A DNA stretch of 64,000 nucleotides, taken from positions 394,720-458,719 of the forward strand of contig JAUIGU010000001.1 in assembly GCA_030432595.1 (NCBI GenBank). The letters are read 5' to 3'. Below the pieces are notes generated by a model, which was given only the letters and a program-made list of their open reading frames with translations, made no database searches and was not told the DNA's origin. This DNA is from Phycisphaerae bacterium (GTDB lineage Bacteria; Planctomycetota; Phycisphaerae; Phycisphaerales; Phycisphaeraceae). The translations under genes were made by a program, and so were the position numbers. Each line of letters starts with the position of its first letter. Position 1 is the stretch's first letter. Shown piece by piece: positions 45,384 through 53,881 of this stretch.

Positions 45384-46805
45384 ATGAATGCAACGGATTG
45401 CTATCAACCGACCGACGAGGAGATCGCTCTCTTCAGCCGCGTCAAGGAGTACGTCAACCAGCACCGCGGGAGGTTCGTTGAGTCTGCGGCCGAACTGGAC
45501 CGCGACTACAGCAGCCGATCGATACGACACCGCCAGGCGGTGGAACTATCCAAAGAGCGGAACGATCCCAAATTCTTGTGTCGTACCCGGGTCGCCGACC
45601 GCCGGCGAGGGCTCGATGTCGCCCACAGGATTCCGCCGCGGCGACAACGCGACGGGGACGGGGTGTGGCAGCCGCCATTGTTGCCGCTTGTCAAATGCTT
45701 CGAGCTTGCGTGGTCGGATAGCTTCGACGAGCCCGCGAGTCTGGACGTGATGCCGTGGGCGCAGCGTGAGGCGGTGGCACTGCGGCGGGTGCTATTGGCT
45801 TGGCTCCGCTACAACCCGGATCGTGGCAAGCGGCCTTGGCTCACGGCTTTTCAGCAGATGGTGACCGTGGCGACGGAGGACGGTCGCCCGCCTTCGTATC
45901 GAGAAGATGATGAGCCAGTGCCGTCACCGGACACGTTGTGGATACGCCGTGACGGGAGGTTGGAGCCGGACGCCCCGCACTGGATCGCCGCAGTCCGAGC
46001 GGCATTGACGGTGTTGGAGGGCAAACCCGAAAACGGGCTCATCGCTCACGCGGTCAAGATAATCACGGCAGCCCACGAGCGACTTGTTTGCTTGGAAGAG
46101 GTTCCGGCTCGGAACGTCGAGCCGGATTCTCGCGGTGAGCTCGCGCGCCGAAGAGACCAGTGCATCTCCGTTCTACGGGAGGCTCAACGTCGCGTGACGG
46201 ACGTAAGGATGGCGCACGGCAGCGAGTGGACGCCGCAATTAAAGGAAGATGTCGGCCGACTCGAATACGCCCTGGACGCGATGGCCCGGGGCCTGCGCAC
46301 AGCGTGTGCGGTGGGTTGGACGCATCCGGTTCCGCGGCTGGGGGGAGCGAATGAAGACGCGTGCCGGGTCTGGGCCGAACACGAGGACCTGATGATCCAG
46401 ATGATAAACTTTTTGCCCACGCTGGATTACGGGGAGTCGGCTACAACGGACACCGGCGGAACGGCTGACATTCCGACCGAGGACGAGACCGGTGAAGGTG
46501 AGCGGAGGCCGCGGAACGATGGACAAGCGGAGGCCCCACCGGCTTTTTCCCGATCGGAGCGTCTCGTTCTGCTGGCGATGAGTAATATAGACGCATCGGT
46601 TCTGGCATCTCTGCCTGCCATATCCGATGCGACGCCCGACGATGACCCGGTCGGCGAACGCACGACTGGTGAGGCGATCAAAAAGCTAATTAAACTAGAC
46701 TTCGTCGAACGTCCCCACGGACCGAAAGGCGGTGCACGTCTCACGACGTCCGGTCGCCAACTCGCGCGAAGATTGCGCGAAGATTGGCCCAATACTGCGG
46801 GATAA
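45384..46805 (+). CDS. Hypothetical protein with C-terminal winged-helix-like region
   Basis: A 473-residue protein, not recognised. The N-terminal part (1-70) is polar and helical, the middle (80-380) is helical with many Trp and Arg (LRRVLLAWLRYNPDRGKRPW), there is an acidic linker (TEDETGEGE), and the last 90 residues look like a winged helix (FSRSERLVLLAMSNIDASVL, GEAIKKLIKLDFVERPHGPK, GARLTTSGRQLARRL). The final segment resembles wHTH domains with a wing of the GARLT type. Start ATG 45384 follows AGCAGGTGACCC. It lies between the restriction and replication genes of the element and could be a replication or control protein (inference). Confidence 0.5.
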   Translation: MNATDCYQPTDEEIALFSRVKEYVNQHRGRFVESAAELDRDYSSRSIRHRQAVELSKERNDPKFLCRTRVADRRRGLDVAHRIPPRRQRDGDGVWQPPLLPLVKCFELAWSDSFDEPASLDVMPWAQREAVALRRVLLAWLRYNPDRGKRPWLTAFQQMVTVATEDGRPPSYREDDEPVPSPDTLWIRRDGRLEPDAPHWIAAVRAALTVLEGKPENGLIAHAVKIITAAHERLVCLEEVPARNVEPDSRGELARRRDQCISVLREAQRRVTDVRMAHGSEWTPQLKEDVGRLEYALDAMARGLRTACAVGWTHPVPRLGGANEDACRVWAEHEDLMIQMINFLPTLDYGESATTDTGGTADIPTEDETGEGERRPRNDGQAEAPPAFSRSERLVLLAMSNIDASVLASLPAISDATPDDDPVGERTTGEAIKKLIKLDFVERPHGPKGGARLTTSGRQLARRLREDWPNTAG

Positions 46806-46834
46806 CTGCCGGATCGTGCCCGAACCTCCCGGGC

Positions 46835-47047
46835 ATGAAGAACCCACCCCTTCCGTCGCAACCGATGCCGCTCACCCGAGCGGCCCGCTGCTTGGGCGTA
46901 CCGTCCGCCTGGCTCCGGGACGAAGTCAACGCGGGACGGCTACCGGGACTCCACGCCGGCCGTTCGCTCCTCGTTCACCTCCCGACTGTTTCGGCCCTTT
47001 TGGCCGAACGCGCAGCGCAACAGGGGGAGGCGAACGATGCCGAGTGA
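46835..47047 (+). CDS. Excisionase-like/MerR-type HTH protein 1
   Basis: A 70-residue DNA-binding protein from ATG 46835; an in-frame ATG at 46784 exists but the family pattern begins MKNPPLPSQPMPLTRAARCL. The winged HTH is LTRAARCLGVPSAWLRDEVN then GRLPGLHAGRSLLVHLPTVS. Small proteins of this type sit beside integrases in planctomycete islands and act as directionality factors or element regulators. It overlaps the next gene by 11 bases, so the two are probably co-translated. Confidence 0.6.
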   Translation: MKNPPLPSQPMPLTRAARCLGVPSAWLRDEVNAGRLPGLHAGRSLLVHLPTVSALLAERAAQQGEANDAE

Positions 47048-47249
47048 TCGCCCCGTCCTGCCGCTGTCGTTACGCCCCCGCGAGGCCGCTAAAGCGCTGG
47101 GCATCTCCGAACGCTCGCTCTGGTCGCTTACCGACGCCGGCGAAGTGCCGCACCTGAAGCTCGGCCGGGCGACGCTCTACCCCGTACACGAACTCAAGGC
47201 GTGGCTCACCGAGCGGGCCAAAGCCGAGGCCCAAAGGGGTGCCGAATGA
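47037..47249 (+). CDS. Excisionase-like HTH_17 protein 2
   Basis: A 70-residue HTH_17/MerR-type protein: LRPREAAKALGISERSLWSL then GEVPHLKLGRATLYPVHELK AWLTERAK. The VPHxKLGR...YP pattern is typical of Xis-family DNA-binding proteins. Start ATG 47037, overlapping the upstream HTH gene; its stop overlaps the primase-like gene start (ATGA at 47246-47249), so the three form a coupled cassette. Probably controls excision or replication of the element. Confidence 0.7.
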   Translation: MPSDRPVLPLSLRPREAAKALGISERSLWSLTDAGEVPHLKLGRATLYPVHELKAWLTERAKAEAQRGAE

Positions 47250-49909
47250 GCACTCCTCAGCAAGGACGCTGGACCCCCGTCAGCAAGCATGAGCCCTGCC
47301 CGGCTTGTGGCGGAACCGACTGGTGCGCCTGGACGCCCGACGGCCAGACCCTCCGCTGCATGCGCAGCGAGAAGGCCAATTGCCCGCCGGGGCTGCATCC
47401 GCTGGGCACCGACAAAGACGGGGGCGAACTGTTCGGCCCCCCACGCCTCACAACTCGTCCGAAACAACGCCGATCTCACCGTCACGACCGTCACACCGTC
47501 ACCGCCCTCAACAGCAACGGCGCCGCCGACTCCACCTCCGTTTGCCGTCGACTCGACCTGTCCGCGATGCTAGATTCGCTGCGGGACCAACTCATCGACG
47601 CGAAGCTTCGTGGCCTCGCCGACGCGACGGGCCTGCCCGCCTCGGCGTGGTCGGCGCTGAAGCCGGGCTGGGCTAACAAGGACGACCTCCGGAAGCTCCG
47701 GGCTGGCGGCAAGGGGTGGAACGCCAATGGTGGCGGCTACCCCGACGGGGCCTACGTCTTTGCCGAATACGACGGCAAGGGCCGGCTGGTCGGGCTGGCT
47801 CTCCGCACGGTCGACGGCCGTAAGGGGGCACCGGCCTCGTCGATCGGAAGCCGACGCGGACTGATCGTGCCCCCGGACTTCCACGAACGGGTCGAAGCCT
47901 GCGCCGTCGGCACAACGGAGGCCGTGTCAGACGGTCGCGTCTCGTGCGGTCCGTTTGTCGTCGAGGGCGCGTCCGACGTCGCTGCGTGCATCGCGCTGGG
48001 GCTGCCAGCCGTCGGACGCCCGAGCAACCGCAGTGGTGCCACCGACCTGGCGGACCTCCTCGCCGGGATGGACGACGTGACCGTTGTCGGCGAACGCGAC
48101 GGCAAAGAGGGCGGCGCGTGGCCCGGCCGGGACGGCGCGGTGGCGGTGTCACGGCAGCTCGCGTCGCGGTGGGCCGAGCCCGTGGCCTGGACGATGCCGC
48201 CGACCGGGACCAAGGACCTGCGTGACTGGTTCCAGCGGCACCCCGGCGGGAAAGCGGCCGATCTGGTCGATGGACTCCATAAGCACCGGAAGCAGACCAA
48301 GCCCGCCCGGCACTCGGCCGCTGACGTGCTGGTCGAGTTGGCCACGGCGACGTACCGCATGGGCGTGACCGACACCGGCGAAGCCTTTGCCGTGGAACAC
48401 GACGGCCCAAATGTCGCACTGCTGCTGAAGGGGTCTGCCACGGCGTTGCGGGCGAAGCTCGCCAAGGCGTACCGGGCCAAGACGGGCAAGACCTCGCCCT
48501 CCGCCGCCCTCGCCGACGCCCTGACCGCTCTGCAAGGGCTTGCCCTCGACGCCGAGTCCGAGCCTCTTGCCCTCCGCGTCGCCGCCGTGCCCGTTGCTGA
48601 CGATGAGGACGACGCTGCTTCCGAGACACCCCCTTCGGACTCGACCGGAAGCTCCGCCGGGACGGGTGGCGGGGTGGTCATCGACCTGGGCGACGCGGCC
48701 GGCCGTGCCGCGGTCGTTGAGAGTGACGGTGTGACGGTCGTGAGCGTTGCGCCGGTCCTCTTTCGTCGTACCGCCCTGACCGGAGCGTTGCCTGCACCAG
48801 ACCTCGATGCGGAACCCGCCGATCTACTCCAGCTCCGTGAACTGCTGAACGTGGACGACGACTCTTGGCCGCTGGTCGTCGGTTGGCTCGTCGCCGCGTG
48901 CCTGCCGGACATCCCACACCCGGTGCTGATGCTCGGCGGGCAGCAGGGCACCGGCAAGTCCACCGCCGCCCGGCTGCTCACCGGGTTGCTCGACCCGTCG
49001 CCGGCCCCGCTGCGCAGCGAGCCCCGTGAGCCCAAGGACTGGGCGATGTCGGCCGCCGGCGGGTGGTGCGTCGTCGTGGACAACGTCAGCCGCATCCCGG
49101 CCTGGTGGTCCGACGCCCTCTGCAAGGCCGTTACTGGCGACGGATGGGTTAGCCGCAAGCTCTACACCGACGATGACCTGTCGGTGCTGTCCTTCCGCCG
49201 GTGCATCGCCATCACGAGCATCGACACCGGGGCGATGCGTGGCGACCTCGCGGACCGCCTGCTCATCGCCGACCTGGAACCGATCACCGGTCGCACCCGG
49301 CGGACGGAGGCGGAACTCAACCATCACTACCGCCACCTGCAACCCACGCTCACTGGGGCTCTGCTGAAAGCCGTGAGTGCCACGCTGGCCGCCCTGCCGT
49401 CGGTTGAGCTTGACGATCTGCCGCGCATGGCCGACTTCGCCCGCGTCTTGGCCGCGCTCGACGCGGCCTGCCCTGAACTCACCGGCCGAAAAGCCTTCGA
49501 TCGATTCGCACGCCAGCGTGACCGCATCGCGGCCGATGTCGTCGAGGGTGACCCCTTCGCCGCGGCCGTCGCCGAGTTCACCCACTTGCAGAGCGGACTC
49601 TGGACCGGCACCGCCGGCGATCTGCTCCAGCGACTCCAGCAGCAACACGCGATGCAGGACGCCACCGAGCGGGCCAACCACCCGAACCTGCACCTCAAAG
49701 CGACGCCTTGGACGGGCCCCAAGACGCCCCGCGGCCTTGCCGGCCAGCTCATGCGGTACGCGCCGGCGCTGGCCCGCGTCGGCGTCCACGTCACCAAGTC
49801 CGACACCCGCTCAAACCGGGGGCAAACCTATGAGCTGCGGGCTGAGAACCCGGCCGAGAAGAACGCGACTGCCGACGAATCCACTTGGGGCGAGGAGGGC
49901 GAACTGTGA
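47246..49909 (+). CDS. Primase/helicase-like replication protein of the element
   Basis: An 887-residue protein from ATG 47246, overlapping the upstream stop. N-terminus: a zinc finger of the CHC2-like type (HEPCPACGGTDWCAW, then CMRSEKANCPPG). About 230-330: a TOPRIM-like region (FVVEGASDVAACIALGLPAV and VTVVGERDGKEGG). About 555-700: an ATPase with Walker A VLMLGGQQGTGKSTAARLL near 563, a VVVDNV Walker B-like strand and a sensor-like RRCIAITSID. This order matches primase-helicase proteins of phages and integrative elements. Likely replicates the excised form. The middle (about 450-500) is an acidic Ser/Thr-rich linker. Confidence 0.7.
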   Translation: MSTPQQGRWTPVSKHEPCPACGGTDWCAWTPDGQTLRCMRSEKANCPPGLHPLGTDKDGGELFGPPRLTTRPKQRRSHRHDRHTVTALNSNGAADSTSVCRRLDLSAMLDSLRDQLIDAKLRGLADATGLPASAWSALKPGWANKDDLRKLRAGGKGWNANGGGYPDGAYVFAEYDGKGRLVGLALRTVDGRKGAPASSIGSRRGLIVPPDFHERVEACAVGTTEAVSDGRVSCGPFVVEGASDVAACIALGLPAVGRPSNRSGATDLADLLAGMDDVTVVGERDGKEGGAWPGRDGAVAVSRQLASRWAEPVAWTMPPTGTKDLRDWFQRHPGGKAADLVDGLHKHRKQTKPARHSAADVLVELATATYRMGVTDTGEAFAVEHDGPNVALLLKGSATALRAKLAKAYRAKTGKTSPSAALADALTALQGLALDAESEPLALRVAAVPVADDEDDAASETPPSDSTGSSAGTGGGVVIDLGDAAGRAAVVESDGVTVVSVAPVLFRRTALTGALPAPDLDAEPADLLQLRELLNVDDDSWPLVVGWLVAACLPDIPHPVLMLGGQQGTGKSTAARLLTGLLDPSPAPLRSEPREPKDWAMSAAGGWCVVVDNVSRIPAWWSDALCKAVTGDGWVSRKLYTDDDLSVLSFRRCIAITSIDTGAMRGDLADRLLIADLEPITGRTRRTEAELNHHYRHLQPTLTGALLKAVSATLAALPSVELDDLPRMADFARVLAALDAACPELTGRKAFDRFARQRDRIAADVVEGDPFAAAVAEFTHLQSGLWTGTAGDLLQRLQQQHAMQDATERANHPNLHLKATPWTGPKTPRGLAGQLMRYAPALARVGVHVTKSDTRSNRGQTYELRAENPAEKNATADESTWGEEGEL

Positions 49910-50568
49910 TCGCCACGTCTACCGCGGAGTCTGCGGCATCGCCTGCGAAGCAGGCCTTCACGAACGCCCACTGCACGAAGGAGCCGGACGTGGCGGAAGC
50001 GCTCATCATCGAGGCGGTCCGCAGGGGGGTGCTGCTGATTAGCGACGGCCATCGCCTGCGATACAGGGTGTTGACCACCCTGCCGACCGATTTGGCCGAC
50101 CGCATCCGCGCCAATCGTGCCGACGTGATCGCGGCGCTGCGGAACGACGACGTGTCGCCCGAAGACAGAACGCCTTACAAGCATCAACGGCCAGACACCT
50201 TGGCCGAGGACATGGGCAACCCCTTCCGCGGCACCTGCACCCATACCCCACGGCGGCAAAGGGTCGTAGACCTGCTCGCCGATCTTTGGGACACCAAGTT
50301 GCCCGGCTCGCAGGATTTGGCGGTCAGCTTATCGTCCGACTGGAAGGAGCGCGTCGCGCACTGCGAGATTGATGGCAACATGACACCGCTCCACGCTGAA
50401 GACGTGGCGTGGTACCAAATCCGCACCGCCGTGCAAATGTTCGCGAGGCCGGAGGCACCGAAAACCTGCGCGTCGGACCGGAAACATGCAGCACGAAGCA
50501 ATAGCTTGCACCCTTGCGCATCCACCCGCACCGCGCTACCCTTGATGCGCATTACCACCGCCTGCTGA
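49906..50568 (+). CDS. Hypothetical protein with TubC-N-like docking segment
   Basis: A 220-residue protein from GTG 49906, overlapping the stop of the primase-like gene (GTGA). The part ALIIEAVRRGVLLISDGHRL then LPTDLADRIRANRADVIAAL resembles a TubC N-terminal docking domain (short helix, hairpin, helix pair), often found in proteins next to primases in planctomycete elements. The middle segment (VVDLLADLWDTKLPGSQDLA) looks genuine. The last 35 residues are Ser/Arg/His-rich and could be read-through of non-coding DNA. Function unknown. Confidence 0.5.
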   Translation: MIATSTAESAASPAKQAFTNAHCTKEPDVAEALIIEAVRRGVLLISDGHRLRYRVLTTLPTDLADRIRANRADVIAALRNDDVSPEDRTPYKHQRPDTLAEDMGNPFRGTCTHTPRRQRVVDLLADLWDTKLPGSQDLAVSLSSDWKERVAHCEIDGNMTPLHAEDVAWYQIRTAVQMFARPEAPKTCASDRKHAARSNSLHPCASTRTALPLMRITTAC

Positions 50569-50595
50569 ACAGGCCGTCACGAAAGGACTTCCACC

Positions 50596-51903
50596 ATGGC
50601 ATCCGTCGCTTCCGAACCCAACGGCAACCGCCGAATTCTCTTCACCGACCCCGACGGCAAACGCCGGACGCTGCGCCTGGGCAAGCTGCCCAAGAAGCAG
50701 GCCGACGCCGTACGGGTCAAGGTCGAATCGCTGTTGTCGGCCAAGCTCTCCGGCCAGCCGGTCGAGCCCGAGACAGCACGCTGGGTCCAGCAACTGGGTG
50801 ACACGCTCCACTCCAAGCTCGCCGGCGTCGGGCTGGTCGAAGGGCGTTCGAGCGCACGGCTCGGTTCTTTCATTGACGAATACATCGATCGACGGAAGCC
50901 GAGGCTCAAAACGGCCACCATCCTCAATCTCAACCAGGCCCGTGACCACCTCACGCGAAACCTCGGTCAGGAGCGAGACCTCCGATCCATCACCTCGGCG
51001 GACGCAGAAGACTGGCAGGCGACGCTGCGAAAGACCGGCCTGGGTGAAAACACGATCCGTCGCACGACCGGGCGAGCTCGGCAGTTTTTTAGGAACGCGC
51101 AGAGCCGTGGCGTGGTGGAGAGCAACCCGTTCGAGGGTCTCGCGGCCTCCGTCCGACCAGAGCGAAGCCGTGACCATTTCGTCACCCGGGAAGAAACACA
51201 GAAGGTTCTGGATGCCTGCCCGGACGTTGAATGGCGGGCCATGTTCGCCTTGGCTCGCTTCGGCGGCCTGCGTACACCGAGCGAAACGCTGCTCCTGCGG
51301 TGGGGCGATATCGACTGGGCCAACGGACGGTTCACGGTGCGATCGCCGAAGACCGAACACCACGACGGCAAAGGCTCCCGGATCGTCCCGCTGTTCCCGG
51401 AACTCGTGCCTCACCTCCGCGACGCATTTGAGCAAGCCGACGAAGGCGAAGAGTTTGTCATCACCCGCTACCGTGCCGGCGCGAACGTCGGGCCGCAGTT
51501 GAAACGCATCGTCGAGCGTGCGGGCGTCAAGCCGTGGCCAAAGCTCTGGCAGAACTGCCGGGCAAGCCGGGCCACCGAGTTGGCCCAGCAGTTCCCGCAG
51601 CACGTGGCGACGGCGTGGATGGGTCACAGCGCCAAGATTGCCGAGGCACACTACCTGCAGGTGACCGCCGAACACTTCGCTGAAGCGAGCGGAGACGCCG
51701 TGCGGACAGACGAAGAGCGTGTCAAAAGCGCGGCGCAAAATCCGGCGCAGCAACCGCCCGCACACCCCCGCACTGACTCACCGAGCACAAAGAAAAACCG
51801 CACTCAGACGCAGGGAATCGCGTCGGGGTGCGGGGAAGTGGCCAGACCCGGACTTGAACCGGGGACACCGGCATTTTCAATGCCGTGGCTGACCTGCGTG
51901 TGA
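50596..51903 (+). CDS. Tyrosine recombinase (element integrase)
   Basis: A 435-residue phage-type integrase. The N-terminal arm and core-binding SAM-like domain (about 95-190) include SITSADAEDWQATLRKTGLG. Catalytic residues: Arg226 (GGLRTPSE), Lys252 (SPKTEH), Arg325 (RASRATEL), His344 (WMGHSAK) and Tyr353 (HYLQV). The usual His of HxxR is Arg here (R-A-S-R), a variant I know in this group. Start ATG 50596. The last 25 residues are encoded by the terminator and tRNA-like repeat (ARPGLEPGTPAFS is translated T-arm), so the true C-terminus is created by the attachment site and would change on excision. It catalyses site-specific integration at 51828-51863/33159-33194. Confidence 0.9.
   Translation: MASVASEPNGNRRILFTDPDGKRRTLRLGKLPKKQADAVRVKVESLLSAKLSGQPVEPETARWVQQLGDTLHSKLAGVGLVEGRSSARLGSFIDEYIDRRKPRLKTATILNLNQARDHLTRNLGQERDLRSITSADAEDWQATLRKTGLGENTIRRTTGRARQFFRNAQSRGVVESNPFEGLAASVRPERSRDHFVTREETQKVLDACPDVEWRAMFALARFGGLRTPSETLLLRWGDIDWANGRFTVRSPKTEHHDGKGSRIVPLFPELVPHLRDAFEQADEGEEFVITRYRAGANVGPQLKRIVERAGVKPWPKLWQNCRASRATELAQQFPQHVATAWMGHSAKIAEAHYLQVTAEHFAEASGDAVRTDEERVKSAAQNPAQQPPAHPRTDSPSTKKNRTQTQGIASGCGEVARPGLEPGTPAFSMPWLTCV
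51798..51833 (-). terminator. Terminator hairpin beside the right tRNA-like end (element copy)
   Basis: Outer arms CCGCAC / GTGCGG and inner arms GACGC / GCGTC around a short loop. On the minus strand it follows the tRNA-like 3' end and is followed by TTTTTCTTTG. It has the same two-stem plan as 33129-33164, but the inner stem and loops differ. It lies inside the integrase reading frame near the 3' end. Confidence 0.7.
51828..51863. repeat. Right attachment repeat (attR)
   Basis: Identical in all 36 bases to 33159-33194. On its right the sequence continues into a tRNA variable-loop and anticodon-arm-like sequence, so this side carries the chromosomal target. On its left lies the element-borne replacement terminator. 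Confidence 0.8.
51839..51885 (-). pseudogene. 3' portion of a tRNA-Phe-like gene (anticodon arm to acceptor 3' strand)
   Basis: Minus strand, 5' to 3': anticodon stem CGGCA / TGCCG with loop TTGAAAA (anticodon GAA, phenylalanine), five-base variable loop GTGTC, T-stem CCCGG / CCGGG with loop TTCAAGT, acceptor strand TCTGGCC and discriminator A. The matching 5' strand GGCCAGA and a D-arm are not found in the next 80 bases, so the 5' half is missing or has been displaced. CCA is not encoded. Confidence 0.65.
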
Positions 51904-51960
51904 TTCGGCGTTTTTGGGTGAATTCTGATTCGAGGGGGGCGATAAGGGGGCCGGCTCGGT

Positions 51961-52470
51961 ATGAACGGCGTGCTGCATCCTCATGCGGGTTCGACGGGGT
52001 CGGCCGGCGCGGCCGAGGCCGGCGGGCCGGTTCGGCCGGTGGTGAAGATGACCCGGTTCGGGCTGTCGGACCGGGCGGTTTATTCCTTGGGGTCTAAGCG
52101 CAATTGCGGGATGCGGTTGGAGAACGTGGAGGCGGTCGAGTTGTATCGCGGGCTGCGGGGCGGGTGCCTGGGGATCGATCACCTGCTGGACTACTTCGAC
52201 GACGGCGGGGCCGAATCTGCGGGGTGCATCCGTGACATCCGATTCCTGCTCGTGCAGCAGCAGCGGATCGGCCTCGCGCTGATGCAGCAGGCGGCGCCGG
52301 GGGCGGCTGACGTGACCACCGAGGCCTTCCCGGAGTACGTCGATGGCCCGGATGAACGGCAGAGCACGCGCGATTTGGATGCTGACGGCGGCGCTGACGG
52401 TGACGGCGCTGCCCTGCCCGCCGGCGGCGGGTCAGTCGGCGAAGGCGGTGAGCAAGGCGGAACTCGCTGA
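51961..52470 (+). CDS. Hypothetical protein at the start of the prophage-like region
   Basis: A 169-residue frame, not recognised. Residues about 45-130 look like real protein (MRLENVEAVELYRGLRGGCL, IRDIRFLLVQQQRIGLALMQ), mostly helical. The last 45 residues are Gly/Asp-rich and overlap the next gene by 128 bases in another frame; either the overlap is real or the gene ends earlier by frameshift. No strong ribosome-binding site precedes ATG 51961. Helical small phage protein is the likeliest type. Confidence 0.4.
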   Translation: MNGVLHPHAGSTGSAGAAEAGGPVRPVVKMTRFGLSDRAVYSLGSKRNCGMRLENVEAVELYRGLRGGCLGIDHLLDYFDDGGAESAGCIRDIRFLLVQQQRIGLALMQQAAPGAADVTTEAFPEYVDGPDERQSTRDLDADGGADGDGAALPAGGGSVGEGGEQGGTR

Positions 52471-53881
52471 ACGGGTGGCGGCGCTGCAGGCCGGGCTGTC
52501 GGAACTGGCGGCGCTGATTGATCGACTGGACGACGTCGAAGCTCCGACGGAGCCGGACCCGGCCCCGGTGCTGGCGTTTGAGCCGGCGGGGTTGGTGGCG
52601 CTGGGCAATGCCGACGGTGAGGCGGTGGTGTGGGCCCCGGGCGGTTCGGTCACGGTGAAGGTGACGCGGGGCCCGCCGGGCGGGTCGGTGGTGGTGTGGG
52701 CGTGGTCGGCGGCGCTGCAGCGCGACACCGCGGTTATGGCCGGGGCGATCGACGCCGGCGGCGAGGGCGCGGTGACGTTCGCGGGGCCGGACGGGATCGG
52801 CGGGCTGTTCCGCCTGCTGGTGGACGTGGTCGACGCCGACGGTGTGGCGGTCGCGCCGCGCGCCAAGTCCTACTTTTCAATCCCACCCCCGGAAGCCCCG
52901 GACCCCCCGGAAGTCCCAGCTGTTGACGCAAACGAACCCGAGGCCCCGCTTCCGGGGGGGGTGCGGTGGGATGCGTTGCCGGTGGTGGGGCCGCAGCGGC
53001 TGGGGTCGGGGGACGTGTTGCGGGACGTGGTTGTGGACGCGGCCGGCGCGGAGAGCGGGATCAAGGTGTTGCCCGGCAGCCGTGGGGTGACGATCGAGCG
53101 GGTGTTGATCCGCGGGTTCCGGTTGCACGGGATCGACATCGACCACGCCGGAGGGCACGCGGACATCGCGGTGCGCGACGTGCGGATCGTGGGTGAGCGG
53201 GGCGTGCTGGGCCCGCACGACAAACAGGCGGGGGTCTACGCGCGGGGCGTGGCCGGGCTCGAGCTTGAGCGCGTCGCGATGTTCGACATCGGGTTCAGGG
53301 CGGACGGTCGGCGGAGCTGGCTGAACCAGGGCGGGTATCTGTTCGACTGCACGGGCGTGCGCGGGGCGGACCTTCACTTCGACGGGATCAGCCACGCGGG
53401 GCTGAAGCTGTCGAGCAGCGGCCCCCGGAACTTTGACGACGCCGTGTTTGAGCGGGTGACGGGCGTGGGGTGCGGGATGCTGGCGAACTTCAGCAAGTCG
53501 ACGTTCGGCGGCATCCCGGCGCGGGGCGGGCAGACCGACGTGACGCTGCGTGACTTCGCGGGCGAGGCGTTCGGCGGCGAATATTTCGCGGGGCCGAACC
53601 CGGACGCGTTCGTGCTGTGGTTGCCGGGCGGGGACGCGAGCTGCGAAGTCGAGGGCGTCACGTGCGGGCCGACGTATGTGCCGGGCGCGGTGCCGGCCGG
53701 GCGGGGGATCGTCGATGACGCGGGTCCGGTGCGGGTGTCGGGGGTGGTCGACCGCGGCTGGGGTGACCCGGCGGCGGCGTCGCTGTGGACGGATTACGCG
53801 GCGGTGCGTCGGGCGCTGCTGACTTATGTCGAGTGGCCGGCGGTGTGGCCGAGCCGCGCTGAACTGCGAGGTGCGCGATGA
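52343..53881 (+). CDS. Exported beta-helix protein of the prophage-like region
   Basis: A 512-residue protein. Signal peptide or membrane helix (about 8-30, AIWMLTAALTVTALPCPPAA), a short coiled coil (AELAERVAALQAGLSELAAL), an Ig-like part (about 85-185), a Pro-rich linker with two of the dispersed motifs (PPEAPDPPEVP), then right-handed parallel beta-helix (about 210-480) with the rungs GIKVLPGSRGVTIERVLIRG and GIDIDHAGGHADIAVRDVRI. Such folds are used in tail spikes and polysaccharide lyases. An exported tail-spike-like protein is unusual for a phage particle, so a host-surface role is possible. Its stop overlaps the next start (ATGA). Confidence 0.6.
   Translation: MARMNGRARAIWMLTAALTVTALPCPPAAGQSAKAVSKAELAERVAALQAGLSELAALIDRLDDVEAPTEPDPAPVLAFEPAGLVALGNADGEAVVWAPGGSVTVKVTRGPPGGSVVVWAWSAALQRDTAVMAGAIDAGGEGAVTFAGPDGIGGLFRLLVDVVDADGVAVAPRAKSYFSIPPPEAPDPPEVPAVDANEPEAPLPGGVRWDALPVVGPQRLGSGDVLRDVVVDAAGAESGIKVLPGSRGVTIERVLIRGFRLHGIDIDHAGGHADIAVRDVRIVGERGVLGPHDKQAGVYARGVAGLELERVAMFDIGFRADGRRSWLNQGGYLFDCTGVRGADLHFDGISHAGLKLSSSGPRNFDDAVFERVTGVGCGMLANFSKSTFGGIPARGGQTDVTLRDFAGEAFGGEYFAGPNPDAFVLWLPGGDASCEVEGVTCGPTYVPGAVPAGRGIVDDAGPVRVSGVVDRGWGDPAAASLWTDYAAVRRALLTYVEWPAVWPSRAELRGAR

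Larger units (their letters stand above)
33159..51863. mobile_element. Integrative element (about 18.7 kb) with type III restriction-modification cargo
   Basis: Bounded by a perfect 36-bp direct repeat (33159-33194 and 51828-51863) that contains the T-arm and acceptor 3' strand of a tRNA-like sequence. A tyrosine recombinase lies immediately inside the right repeat, with excisionase-like and primase-like genes beside it. Cargo on the left two thirds: HAD-like protein, NTF2-like protein, phosphoribosyltransferase, SNF2-type helicase, GxxExxY, Mod, Res, and two uncharacterised genes. No conjugation genes are seen, so it is better called an integrative or mobilizable island. Base composition falls locally at 33.5-34.6, 40.0-40.7 and 44.5 kb, consistent with mosaic origin. 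Confidence 0.8.

Noticed and set aside
51839..51920. Complete tRNA-Phe gene at the right att site
   Set aside because: The acceptor 5' strand and D-arm cannot be found in the adjacent bases, so only the 3' portion is claimed.
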